Shown here: positions 16,709-24,924 of the stretch, one piece after another
How the letters are laid out: each line of letters starts with the position of its first letter
Position numbering within the stretch: the first letter of the stretch is position 1
Assembly (NCBI GenBank): GCA_947258785.1
Contig: CAMYJT010000006.1
Location: forward strand, 1 to 64,000
DNA: 64,000 nt
Direction: 5' to 3'
Source of the DNA: an uncultured Gammaproteobacteria bacterium
GTDB lineage: Bacteria; Pseudomonadota; Gammaproteobacteria; Arenicellales; JAANXG01
The notes under the pieces: model-generated
What the model was told of the DNA's origin: nothing
Database searches by the model: none
Seen by the model: only the letters and a program-made list of their open reading frames with translations
Position numbers and translations under genes: made by a program

Positions 16709-17173
16709 ATGAAGCGATTCAACGAATTACTCGACGCGGTTCGCAACGAGGTCGCGGAGATATTTCCCTGGGACCTGGCCAACAAACTTGAGCAGGAGCC
16801 GGATTTGATGATTCTGGATGTGCGTGAACCGTATGAGTTCAAGGCCATGCATATTGACCGGTCCATCCATGTCCCGCGGGGCATACTGGAGACGTCGTGT
16901 GAATACGGGTACGAGGAAACCCTGCCGGAGCTGGTGGCGGCCCGCGATCGGGAAATCGTCATTGTCTGCCGTTCGGGCAACCGCAGTTTGCTCGCCGCTT
17001 ACACCATGCAGCTGATGGGTTACGAACACGTACGGTCGTTGAAGACCGGTCTGCGGGGATGGAACGATTACGAACAGCGCTTGGTCGACGGGTCGGGGCA
17101 ACCGGTCAGCATCGACAAGGCCGACCACTACTTCGCCCCGCGGTTGACCGCTGCCCAACTGGGTAAGTCGTGA
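16709..17173 (+). CDS. Rhodanese-domain protein
   Basis: A 154-residue single rhodanese domain. ILDVREPYEFKAMHIDRSIHVPRG is the N-terminal CH2A-like motif, and the active-site loop is VCRSGNRSLL with Cys near residue 87. Enzymes of this class carry sulfane sulfur as a persulfide on Cys, and many sulfur oxidizers encode several. A 15-residue extension to 16664 is possible, but the ATG at 16709 gives the natural N-terminus. The last 30 residues (DGSGQPVSIDKADHYFAPRL) extend past the domain and may contact a partner. In this presumed sulfur oxidizer a sulfur-carrier role is plausible. Confidence 0.88.
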   Translation: MKRFNELLDAVRNEVAEIFPWDLANKLEQEPDLMILDVREPYEFKAMHIDRSIHVPRGILETSCEYGYEETLPELVAARDREIVIVCRSGNRSLLAAYTMQLMGYEHVRSLKTGLRGWNDYEQRLVDGSGQPVSIDKADHYFAPRLTAAQLGKS

Positions 17174-17216
17174 AGCGAGGCGCGTGACGCCATCACCGTA
17201 CGCCCGCATATTGCAG

Positions 17217-18446
17217 CTAGTGAAAGAACCAATAGCCGACGGCGATTGCGGTGGTAATGCCGGTCACGTCGGCGATCAAACCACAGGCGACGGCGTGGCG
17301 CACCCGGCGGATCCCAACGCTGCCGAAGTACACCGCCAGCACGTAGAACGTCGTTTCGGTGCTGCCCTGCACGATGGCGGCGACGGTGGCCGGAAACGAG
17401 TCCGTCCCATAGGTGTCCATGGTCTCCAACATCATTGCCCGCGCGCCGCTGCCGCTCAGCGGCTTCATGATGGCGGTGGGTAGCGCCGCGACGAAGTCCG
17501 TATTCACGCCCAGCCATTCGAACAGGTGCCGGAGGATCACCAGTAAGGATTCCAGTGCGCCGCTGGCGCGCAACACACCTATCGCCACCAGCATGCCGAC
17601 AAGAAAGGGGATCAGCTTGACGCAGACATCGAAGCCCATTTTCGCGCCGTCGATGAACGACGCATAAACATCGACACCCTGTCGCCACGCCAGGATCAGA
17701 AAGGCAATGATGACGCCGAACAGCACGAGGTTTCCGATCAGGCTGGACCGCGCGCTCAGTGCGGCCGGGTCGAGCCCGCCGAGATAGGTCACCAGCGCAG
17801 CCAGCAAGACCGCGAAGCCGGCGAAGTATGCCAACACCACCGGATGCCAGAGCTTAAGCCGCTGTATCCAGGAGACCATCAACAAGCCGGCCAAGGTGGA
17901 GGCCGAGGTCGCCAGCAGGATTGGAATGAACACCGCAGTTGGGTCAGCCGAACCCTGCTGGGCGCGGTAGAGAAAAATCGTCACCGGCAGCAGCGTGACG
18001 GACGAGGTGTTGAGGACCAGAAACAGTATTTGGGGGTCGCTGGCGGTATCGGGTTGGGGATTCAAGGACTGCAGGTCCTGCATCGCCTTCAGTCCCAGAG
18101 GGGTCGCCGCATTGTCCAGGCCGAGCATATTGGCCGCCAGATTCATGGTCATCGAGCCGGCGGCCGGGTGATTCGGCGGCACATCGGGCATCAAGTGCCG
18201 GAACAGGGGCCCCAGGCCCTTGGCCAGCCAGCGAATGAGACCGCCACGCTCGGCGATATGAAAAAAACCCAGCCATAGGCACAGCACTCCAATCAGGCCG
18301 ATGGCGATCTCGACGCTGAGACGGGCCATGTCGAAGGTCGCGTTGACGACTTGGGAGAAGATATCCGGATTACCGACGATCAGCCATTGATAGACCGCGC
18401 TCAAGAACGCGACAATAAAAAAGCCCAACCAGATACCTGACAGCAT
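17217..18446 (-). CDS. Fused SpmA-SpmB-like nucleoside-recognition membrane protein
   Basis: A 409-residue integral membrane protein with two halves, each with the gate (nucleoside recognition) domain. The first half contains GSMTMNLAANMLGLDNAATPLGLKAM, typical of SpmA. The second contains FDVCVKLIPFLVGMLVAIGVLR and LPTAIMKPLSGSGARAM with VQGSTETTFYVLAVYFG, typical of SpmB. In Bacillus these are separate spore maturation proteins; in proteobacteria the fused form is common and its substrate is unknown. About ten membrane spans are visible. It is convergent with the rhodanese gene. Confidence 0.85.
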   Translation of the reverse strand: MLSGIWLGFFIVAFLSAVYQWLIVGNPDIFSQVVNATFDMARLSVEIAIGLIGVLCLWLGFFHIAERGGLIRWLAKGLGPLFRHLMPDVPPNHPAAGSMTMNLAANMLGLDNAATPLGLKAMQDLQSLNPQPDTASDPQILFLVLNTSSVTLLPVTIFLYRAQQGSADPTAVFIPILLATSASTLAGLLMVSWIQRLKLWHPVVLAYFAGFAVLLAALVTYLGGLDPAALSARSSLIGNLVLFGVIIAFLILAWRQGVDVYASFIDGAKMGFDVCVKLIPFLVGMLVAIGVLRASGALESLLVILRHLFEWLGVNTDFVAALPTAIMKPLSGSGARAMMLETMDTYGTDSFPATVAAIVQGSTETTFYVLAVYFGSVGIRRVRHAVACGLIADVTGITTAIAVGYWFFH

Positions 18447-18524
18447 GTTTGAACCTAGTGACCGCTCGTCAAGACCTCATTACCGCGGCAGCGGTGCGTC
18501 TGTTGTGATTACCGATTAGATCAC

Positions 18525-19391
18525 GTGTTCGATCTCCACCGATACAAACGCTCGTTTCCTCCCGTGATCGTGCTGACTGCATTGATCGGTGCCTCGCTCG
18601 GCGCGTGCAGCACGCTCCGGCTCGCCTACAACAACGCGGATCGTATCGTGTTCCGCTACATGGATGAATATCTGGATTTGACCACCGCCCAGAAAGAGTT
18701 CATCCGGCCCGAACTGCGGACGCGCTTGGACGAACACCGGCGTGAGGAGCTGCCCCGGTTGATTGAATTGCTGGATCGAGTCTACGAGTACGGGAGAGAT
18801 GGCTTGAGCGCCCAGGAAACGGTGGCGATCCTCGATGCCATCGTCGACCTCTATGGTGCCACCACCCGTAAGACCGTGTCCGTATTGGCGCCGGTGCTGG
18901 GTCAGTTGAGCGTGGAGCAGCTCGCACATCTGGAGGCCAAGCTGCGCGAGGCCAATCAGATGTACTATGGGAAGTATCTCGTTTTCACTGCCGATCAGCG
19001 CAAATTTAACCGGGCCAAGCAAATCATTCGTCGAATCGAGCGGTGGACGGGTAAACTGTCTGCGAAGCAGGCGCGCCTGGTGACCCGGCTCAGCGACAGT
19101 TTTCCGGACACCTATCAGGACTGGTACGTCTACCGGCAGCGGCAGCAGCGGGTAATATTGACCAAGATCCGCAACCGCGCACCGGTATCGGAGTTGGAGC
19201 GATATCTGAACCTCTGGTGGGTTGAACAAACGGAAATGTCCCCGCAGTTAGACAGCAGGATTCGACAGATGTGGACAATCATTAACGAAATGGTGGTGTC
19301 GATCGACCGGTCTTTGACTGAAGAACAGCGGCAAAGCGTGTTGGGGCGTTTGACCGAACTCACGCGTCAATTGCGCAATATCGCAGGGTAA
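18525..19391 (+). CDS. DUF6279-like lipoprotein
   Basis: A 288-residue predicted lipoprotein with a GTG start. The signal peptide ends in the lipobox LGAC (Cys near residue 27). The mature part is helical and highly charged: ACSTLRLAYNNADRIVFRYMDEYLDLT and later KEFIRPELRTRLDEHRREELPRL, which I match from memory to the DUF6279 family of gammaproteobacteria. A basic or aromatic residue follows the Cys region rather than Asp, so outer-membrane sorting is expected. The next gene starts 2 bp after the stop and a third gene follows 3 bp after that one, so the three form a tight operon. Function unknown. Confidence 0.8.
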   Translation: MFDLHRYKRSFPPVIVLTALIGASLGACSTLRLAYNNADRIVFRYMDEYLDLTTAQKEFIRPELRTRLDEHRREELPRLIELLDRVYEYGRDGLSAQETVAILDAIVDLYGATTRKTVSVLAPVLGQLSVEQLAHLEAKLREANQMYYGKYLVFTADQRKFNRAKQIIRRIERWTGKLSAKQARLVTRLSDSFPDTYQDWYVYRQRQQRVILTKIRNRAPVSELERYLNLWWVEQTEMSPQLDSRIRQMWTIINEMVVSIDRSLTEEQRQSVLGRLTELTRQLRNIAG

Positions 19392-19393
19392 CG

Positions 19394-20107
19394 ATGGCCA
19401 AGGACGAACGTTTACCCGCCAAGTCCTCGGGCGATCAGGTCGCGGCGTTTCTCAACCAGGTGGCCAAGGCCCCGGTGGCAAAGAAAGCCGGCGAGCGAGG
19501 GCGCCTGATCATCGCCCTGGACGCCACCGCCAGCCGTCAACCGACCTGGGGCCGGGCGTCGCACATCCAAGCCGAGATGTTCGAGGAAACCGCATCCCTG
19601 GGCGGTCTCGAGATCCAATTGTGCTTCTATCGTGGCTATGGCGAATTCAGCCACAGTCCCTGGTACACCCGTTCGGAGCAGCTCCTAATGCGGATGAGGT
19701 CGGTGTTTTGTATCGGCGGATTGACGCAGATTCGCAAGGTGCTCAAACACACCATCCGGGAAAGCAGGCGGCAAAAACCCCATGCCTTGGTGTTTGTGGG
19801 AGACTGTGTCGAGGAAGACGTCGATCAATTGTGCCAGCTCGCCGGGGAACTGGGAGTGCGGGGCGTGCCCGCGTTCGTGTTTCACGAGGGCAATGACCCG
19901 CGCGCCGCTTTCGCCTTCACGCAGATTGCCCAATTGAGTGGCGGTGCCTGCTGTCCCTTCGATGCCGACAGCCCCCACCAGCTGCTGGAGCTGTTGAAAG
20001 CGGTGGCGGTCTACGCGGCGGGTGGCCGGCGCGCCTTGGCGGACTACAGCAAAGGAAAGACTGGTCCGGTGCTGCAGTTGACCCACCAGATTAACAAGCG
20101 AAGCTGA
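19394..20107 (+). CDS. VWA-like protein, middle gene of an uncharacterised operon
   Basis: A 237-residue cytoplasmic protein with a von Willebrand factor A-like core. RLIIALDATASRQPTW contains a D-x-T-x-S arrangement like a metal-ion-dependent adhesion site, and KPHALVFVGDCVEEDVDQL gives the second strand with an acidic residue. No signal peptide or membrane segment is present. The first 35 residues (SGDQVAAFLNQVAKAP) are Ala-rich and variable. Gene order with a J-domain protein directly downstream recurs, as I recall, in other proteobacteria. That suggests a chaperone-linked role, but no function is established. Confidence 0.75.
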   Translation: MAKDERLPAKSSGDQVAAFLNQVAKAPVAKKAGERGRLIIALDATASRQPTWGRASHIQAEMFEETASLGGLEIQLCFYRGYGEFSHSPWYTRSEQLLMRMRSVFCIGGLTQIRKVLKHTIRESRRQKPHALVFVGDCVEEDVDQLCQLAGELGVRGVPAFVFHEGNDPRAAFAFTQIAQLSGGACCPFDADSPHQLLELLKAVAVYAAGGRRALADYSKGKTGPVLQLTHQINKRS

Positions 20108-20110
20108 CGC

Positions 20111-20887
20111 GTGATTATACGCTTGCTGCTGTTGTTTATCGTCGTCGTCGGGGTGCTGGCGCTGGTTCACTGGCTTTTGAAGGAGAACCCCAAAAAGGTC
20201 GCGCGCTACTTACGGCGGGGAGCGCTGTGGGCGGCGGTCATCGCGGTGGTCTTGCTTGCGGCAACCGGCCGCTTACATTGGCTGTATGCGCTGATCGCGT
20301 CGATGGTACCGTTCTTCACCCGTCTGCTCTCGCTGCTGCGATACGTCCCGATCCTCAGTCACCTCTACACCCTGGTTCAGAACGCACGCGCCGCGCGCGG
20401 TGCGCCGTCGAGCATCCCCGGGGACGCGACCGCCGGACGCAGATCGCAAGTCGAGACGCGTTATCTGAGGATGACGCTGGACCATGACAGCGGAGAGATG
20501 GAAGGCGAGGTGTTGCACGGGTCGTTCGAGGGTGTGCGTTTGTCCAGTCTCGGCATCAATGAACTGGTCAAATTGTTCGAAGAGTGTCGCCGCGAAGACG
20601 AAGAGTCCGCAGCCTTGCTGCAGGCTTATCTGGACCGTGTCCACGGCGAAGACTGGCGGCAACACGCCGGGGCCGCGGGCGCGCAGACTGAGACCGCTCC
20701 AGCCACCGGTACAATGTCCGAGGCGGAGGCCTGCGAGGTGCTCGGCGTCAAGCCGGGCGCTGCCCGCGACGAAGTGATTGACGCCCACCGGCGCCTGGTG
20801 CAAAAGCTGCATCCGGACCGCGGCGGGTCCACCTACCTGACCGCCAAGATCAATCAGGCCAAGGACGTTCTGCTGCAGGCCCGTTGA
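20111..20887 (+). CDS. Membrane-anchored J-domain protein
   Basis: A 258-residue protein with a GTG start. Two hydrophobic segments lie at about residues 3-21 and 38-58, followed by a third weaker one, then a soluble region. The C-terminal J-domain has SEAEACEVLGVKPGAARDEV and the HPD motif in LHPDRGGS (HPD near residues 235-237). This is the layout of Tim14/DjlA-like type III J proteins that recruit DnaK to the membrane. In the middle, VETRYLRMTLDHDSGEMEGEV is a conserved segment of this family. It is the last gene of the three-gene operon and probably brings DnaK to a membrane client handled by the VWA protein. Confidence 0.82.
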   Translation: MIIRLLLLFIVVVGVLALVHWLLKENPKKVARYLRRGALWAAVIAVVLLAATGRLHWLYALIASMVPFFTRLLSLLRYVPILSHLYTLVQNARAARGAPSSIPGDATAGRRSQVETRYLRMTLDHDSGEMEGEVLHGSFEGVRLSSLGINELVKLFEECRREDEESAALLQAYLDRVHGEDWRQHAGAAGAQTETAPATGTMSEAEACEVLGVKPGAARDEVIDAHRRLVQKLHPDRGGSTYLTAKINQAKDVLLQAR

Positions 20888-20896
20888 GGTGGATGC

Positions 20897-21787
20897 TCAT
20901 CCGGCGATACGGTTGCGGATCGTTCCTACGCCGTCGACCATGCATTCGACGACATCACCCGGAGTCAGAAATTCCGCCGGCTGCCGAGTGAATCCGACGC
21001 CGCTGGGTGTACCGGTGGCGATGATGTCACCGGACCACAACACCATCCCAGTGGACAGGGTCTCAATAATGGTGGGGACATCAAAAATCATGTACCGGGT
21101 GTTCGAGCTCTGTTTGCAATCGCCGTTGACCAGACAGCTCAGATTCAGGTCCTGAGGATCCGCAATGTCGTCGGCCGTGGTGATCCATGGGCCCATCGGG
21201 CAGCAAGCGGTCAGGCTTTTCCCGATGAAGAACTGTTTGTGGCGGAACTGCAGATCACGCGCCGAGATGTCGTTGATGACGGTATACCCGAATACGTGAG
21301 CGAGAGCCTGGTTGCGGCTGACCTTGTGGGCCGGAACCCCGATGACCACGCCCAGCTCGACTTCCCAGTCGATCTCCTCCGACACCGCCGCGTCGTAGGG
21401 GATGTCCGAATAGGGTCCGTTGACGCTGGACACGGATTTTGTGAATACCACCGGATGGTCCGGCAGCTCCGCTTCGTCGACGGAGGCCTCGGCGGATTCC
21501 TGTATATGCTCGCGGTAGTTCCAGCCCAGACACATGATGTTCTGTCGCGGCATCGGGATGGGCGCCAGCAGCTCAACGTCTGACAACGCCACCCGGGTGT
21601 TGTCCTGGGCCCCGTCGAGCCAATCGCGAAGCCTATCCCAGGCCTCCGGCCCACCGTCGATGAGGGCCAGTACACTCTGGTACTCCGGCAGTCGGTGACT
21701 CGGGTCCAACATCGGCAGCAGCGCGGTCTGATTCTCGATCACACACAGGTACTCATCTTGTTGATAGCGGCAGGTTCCGATATTCAT
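20897..21787 (-). CDS. Fumarylacetoacetate hydrolase family protein
   Basis: A 296-residue protein of the FAH superfamily starting at MNIGTCRYQQDEYLC. The catalytic metal site is seen as EEIDWEVELGVVIG (acidic ligands) with GYTVINDISARDLQ following, and the C-terminal DIIATGTPSGVGF loop is characteristic. Family members hydrolyse or decarboxylate 2,4-dioxo acids or acylpyruvates in aromatic and amino-acid catabolism. A longer frame upstream to 21877 has no supporting start signal. It ends 9 bp from the J-domain gene on the opposite strand. Substrate unknown. Confidence 0.88.
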   Translation of the reverse strand: MNIGTCRYQQDEYLCVIENQTALLPMLDPSHRLPEYQSVLALIDGGPEAWDRLRDWLDGAQDNTRVALSDVELLAPIPMPRQNIMCLGWNYREHIQESAEASVDEAELPDHPVVFTKSVSSVNGPYSDIPYDAAVSEEIDWEVELGVVIGVPAHKVSRNQALAHVFGYTVINDISARDLQFRHKQFFIGKSLTACCPMGPWITTADDIADPQDLNLSCLVNGDCKQSSNTRYMIFDVPTIIETLSTGMVLWSGDIIATGTPSGVGFTRQPAEFLTPGDVVECMVDGVGTIRNRIAG

Positions 21788-21970
21788 GTTGTCAGTGGTC
21801 CGCAGGGCTGGTTCCAGCATAGCTCGAGCCGGTATTGTGTTGCATTCGAAAGCGACAGGCCAGCCGATTACCGGCAATCAACAGACTCCATGTTCGTAGC
21901 CCGGACATGGCCGCAGGGGCGCGCATGTCGGCCGTTAAGAGTCTTGGGGCCAGAGTCCAGGCGTTGGGTA

Positions 21971-22300
21971 TCAGTCCAGGTCTGGGAACGCCGGTAACGG
22001 ATGCCAGCGGTAGCATGCGAGATCAACGCGGTCGCGAACAAACACCACCCCCTCCGCTTCGAGCAGCGCGCGCTGGCGGCCATATGCCTCACTATTGGGG
22101 GGAAACGATATGCGTCCCTGGGCGTTGATCACGCGGTGCCAGGGCAGCGTGAGGTGCCCCGGGCTGTGATGCAGAGCGTAGCCCACCAGTCGTGCACGCC
22201 GTCCCAATCCGGACAGCGCGGCGACCTGACCATAGGTGGCGACACGTCCGAACGGAATTTCGGCGACGACCCGATACGCGCGCTGGTAGCTGTTCAACAT
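21971..22300 (-). CDS. Alkyltransferase-like protein (ATL)
   Basis: A 109-residue protein homologous to the C-terminal domain of O6-alkylguanine-DNA alkyltransferase. The active-site motif reads PWHRVI where the active enzyme has PCHRVI, so Trp replaces the alkyl-accepting Cys. That is the hallmark of ATL proteins, which bind O6-alkylguanine and flag it for nucleotide excision repair. GRVATYGQVAALSG is the DNA-binding helix region. An in-frame ATG at 22423 adds 41 residues without similarity; I use the ATG at 22300. The length fits ATL1-like proteins. Confidence 0.88.
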   Translation of the reverse strand: MLNSYQRAYRVVAEIPFGRVATYGQVAALSGLGRRARLVGYALHHSPGHLTLPWHRVINAQGRISFPPNSEAYGRQRALLEAEGVVFVRDRVDLACYRWHPLPAFPDLD

Positions 22301-22443
22301 GTCACGTCTCAATGTGCCGTATGAATCATGCTGTGCAGCCGGCCGCGTGTTTGAGTTTAGCACTGGCTCAGTCTCGAACGCCTGAATTTGCGCCTCACTC
22401 AATGCATAGCTACGGCTATGCATTTCGTTCCAGCTCGGTGGCC

Positions 22444-23034
22444 TTACCGCTTGATCCCTTCGCTATCATCCGGGACCCTGGGTGCATTATGCTGGCTAGG
22501 CGTTGGGGTGCTCACTGCGCCCGTGTTCGCCCCGTTGTCGTCGTTTGCGGAGGATCTGGAATCGGCGGCTGTTTGCCCCGACCGGGCATCCGGTTTCGAT
22601 GCCTTGTCCGCCGGCCCGGATGCCTCCTGGTCTTCACCGGTTTTCACGTTCCCGTCTACCTTGTCGTGGTTACTCGAATCCGCGAAGGTGGTTTCGGCTG
22701 GCACCGCACCATTTCCACCGCTATCGCGATGCGGCAGCATCTCCGGCTCCTCCATGCCCAGTGCCCCGCCGGTCGGAGTGGTCTCACACAGGGTCTGGGC
22801 GCCGCTGGACAGGTGCGTGTAGAGGTCCCGGTATTGCTGGGTCATCCCACGGAAAAGATCCGAGGTCTTATCGAAATGGGTCTGCACCTGTTCCCGGTAG
22901 TCCGCGAATTCAGATTGAACCTGACGGGCGGTTTTACCCCCACCTCTGGTTTTTTGCGTCAGGTATACGATTACGCCACCTAAAAGACAACCGGCGGCCA
23001 GGCCGATGGCCGCGCCCATCCACGGATCTATCAT
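22444..23034 (-). CDS. zapG: YhcB/ZapG (DUF1043) inner-membrane protein
   Basis: A 196-residue protein with an N-terminal membrane span (AIGLAAGCLLGGVIVYL, residues 9-25), then a helical region KTARQVQSEFADYREQVQTHF and TSDLFRGMTQQYRDLYTHL. These are the conserved DUF1043 motifs of YhcB, renamed ZapG, which links cell division and envelope growth in gammaproteobacteria. The C-terminal 90 residues are acidic, low-complexity and variable (EDQEASGPADKASKPDA), longer than in the E. coli protein. Presence of this protein supports a gammaproteobacterial origin. Confidence 0.88.
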   Translation of the reverse strand: MIDPWMGAAIGLAAGCLLGGVIVYLTQKTRGGGKTARQVQSEFADYREQVQTHFDKTSDLFRGMTQQYRDLYTHLSSGAQTLCETTPTGGALGMEEPEMLPHRDSGGNGAVPAETTFADSSNHDKVDGNVKTGEDQEASGPADKASKPDARSGQTAADSRSSANDDNGANTGAVSTPTPSQHNAPRVPDDSEGIKR

Positions 23035-23185
23035 CGTTGTATTCTACCTTTCGTAATATAGGGTTCTACAGTATAAACGAGGTGCTACGCGACACCTGCC
23101 CGGTTTTCAATTTTTCACTTTGGCGGGAAGCGTCCCGTCAGTCGCGTGTCCGGCGTCAGCGGGCTTCAACACCGGTCCGCGGGCG

Positions 23186-24517
23186 CTATTGTCGCAGCAC
23201 GCATTTCTCATACAAGCCGTACAGCCGGTCTCTGCTGTCCCACCGCTGTTTGAGTTCGTCATAGACCGATTTATCGTACAATGACCAGAATTCCTCACGG
23301 GTGTAATAAGAATCTGAGTAGAGTGACTTAATCCCACCCAGTTCCGTCACTTTTTTTTCCACTTTTCGATTCAAGTGGCCCGGAGGCCTGCGGGTGCGGC
23401 TGCGCACCACGTCCCAAAATCCGAAATTTACGTACAAGGTCTCTGGATCGGTGGGATAAAGCGGAAAACGCTGTTGGCTGCCGATGGATCGGAAAGGACA
23501 GATCCAAACCGGACGGATGCCGATCTCACGGTCGAAAAACTCCAGGAATTCGGCGGCGCGATCAATGGGTATATCAACGTCTTGAATCACCGATTCGATG
23601 TAGTTTCCAAGCACCCGGTTGACGGCTCTAGTCAGCCCCCAGCGGGTGTTCCAACGCATGACTTTAGTGTAAAACACCGAGTTAAGTCTACTGCGTCCGT
23701 AGATGCGACGGATGAGCGGATGCTGGGCAAACACGTTTTTCGAACACCAGAACCAATCGGTGTCCCAACGCCACAGATAGTCGTGGGTGGACAGGTAGTC
23801 TGCCTGTTTTGACTGGATCGAACGGTAATAAATGTGCTCATACCGGTAATCGCTGGTATAGGGTGCCTGGTCCGTAAATGTGCCCACCGTGAGGTACAGT
23901 TCATCCGGTGCAAAAGCGGTGCCGTCGAGGAAATCTATCTCACGCCGGCTCCACTGTTCCAGCGCCCGGAAATAATCCCGTGTGTCGCGGTGGCGTATGT
24001 GTTGCAGTTGAACGTAGCGTTTGACCGGAATCGTCCTGATTTTTAGTTTCGTGACATAGCCGAGGGTCCCGTAGGAATTGGGCAGACCGAAGAACAAGTC
24101 GCGGTTCTCGTTGTCCGGAGTACAGGTCACGATCTCTCCGTCACCGGTCAGCACATCCATTGCCAATATGCCCTCGTGGACCAGACCTTGCCTGAACGAC
24201 GTTGATTCGATGCCGACGCCGGATACCGCCCCGCCGGCGGTAATGGACTGCAGCTGCGGAACGACACTCGGCATCACGCCGTCCGCCAGGGTTGCTTCGA
24301 CCAGGTGCTTGTAGGTCGTCATGCCCTCGGCCTCCACCCAGCGATGGTGGATGTCGAGACCGATGACGCCGTCGAAACCGGATACATCGAGCCGGTGTAT
24401 CGGTCCCGGTGCCCGGTCGCGAAACAAATTGGAGGTCCGCTTGTTGAGACGCACGCTGCCGTCGTGGGTGCGTAGCTGGGCGACCAGATCACGTTTTTTC
24501 TGCTCGTAGTCGGTCAT
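23186..24517 (-). CDS. FAD-linked oxidoreductase, DHCR24-like
   Basis: A 443-residue flavoprotein of the FAD-binding type 4 (VAO) superfamily. FDGVIGLDIHHRWVEAEGMTTY is the PP-loop-like region, VVPQLQSITAGGAVSGVGIES is the FAD-binding glycine-rich segment, and SYGTLGYVTKLKIRTIPV closes the domain. The cap region and C-terminal YVNFGFWD resemble Delta24-sterol reductase (DHCR24/DIMINUTO) proteins. Bacterial homologs are common and their substrates are mostly unknown; a lipid or polyprenyl double bond is possible. It stands alone on the minus strand, divergent from prc. Confidence 0.82.
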   Translation of the reverse strand: MTDYEQKKRDLVAQLRTHDGSVRLNKRTSNLFRDRAPGPIHRLDVSGFDGVIGLDIHHRWVEAEGMTTYKHLVEATLADGVMPSVVPQLQSITAGGAVSGVGIESTSFRQGLVHEGILAMDVLTGDGEIVTCTPDNENRDLFFGLPNSYGTLGYVTKLKIRTIPVKRYVQLQHIRHRDTRDYFRALEQWSRREIDFLDGTAFAPDELYLTVGTFTDQAPYTSDYRYEHIYYRSIQSKQADYLSTHDYLWRWDTDWFWCSKNVFAQHPLIRRIYGRSRLNSVFYTKVMRWNTRWGLTRAVNRVLGNYIESVIQDVDIPIDRAAEFLEFFDREIGIRPVWICPFRSIGSQQRFPLYPTDPETLYVNFGFWDVVRSRTRRPPGHLNRKVEKKVTELGGIKSLYSDSYYTREEFWSLYDKSVYDELKQRWDSRDRLYGLYEKCVLRQ

Positions 24518-24924
24518 GGTCTCTATTCCGCGTATTGTCGCAAGGCGTTCGGCCCCTATTCTTATTCACTTTGCTGTGCTGTTGAACACTGCACCGCCAG
24601 TTTTCCGCGTCGAGTCTTACGCTGTTGCAGCGGCGGCTGAAATCGGGCCGGGAGTGTGATCCTTGCTGCGGTACGCGGGCAATGGGTCGCAGCGGCATAG
24701 ATAGCCCCCGCCTGGGACCCGTTTCCCGGATCGGGTGTTGCGTTTGTTGCGCGTGATCTGCCGACCAATTTTTCAATCATTTTCAGACAGTTGCATAGCA
24801 GGTGGCGGTTTGGGCAAAACGCCGAACTGGCGGTGTGCCGACGGTCTGGTCTATCATTGAATCCTCTTCGCCCGACGACCGGGCGGTTACCATAGTGGGC
24901 GTCTGTTATCCGCGAACGCTGAGC
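24518..24924. other. Divergent intergenic region between the oxidoreductase and prc
   Basis: About 400 bp without a supported gene. Short open frames here have no ribosome binding site. It contains CGACCGGGCGGTTACCATAG at 24876-24895, which recurs with a 3-bp insertion at 51263-51285 upstream of the exporter operon. Promoters for both flanking genes should lie here, but I could not pick convincing -35/-10 pairs. Confidence 0.4.
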
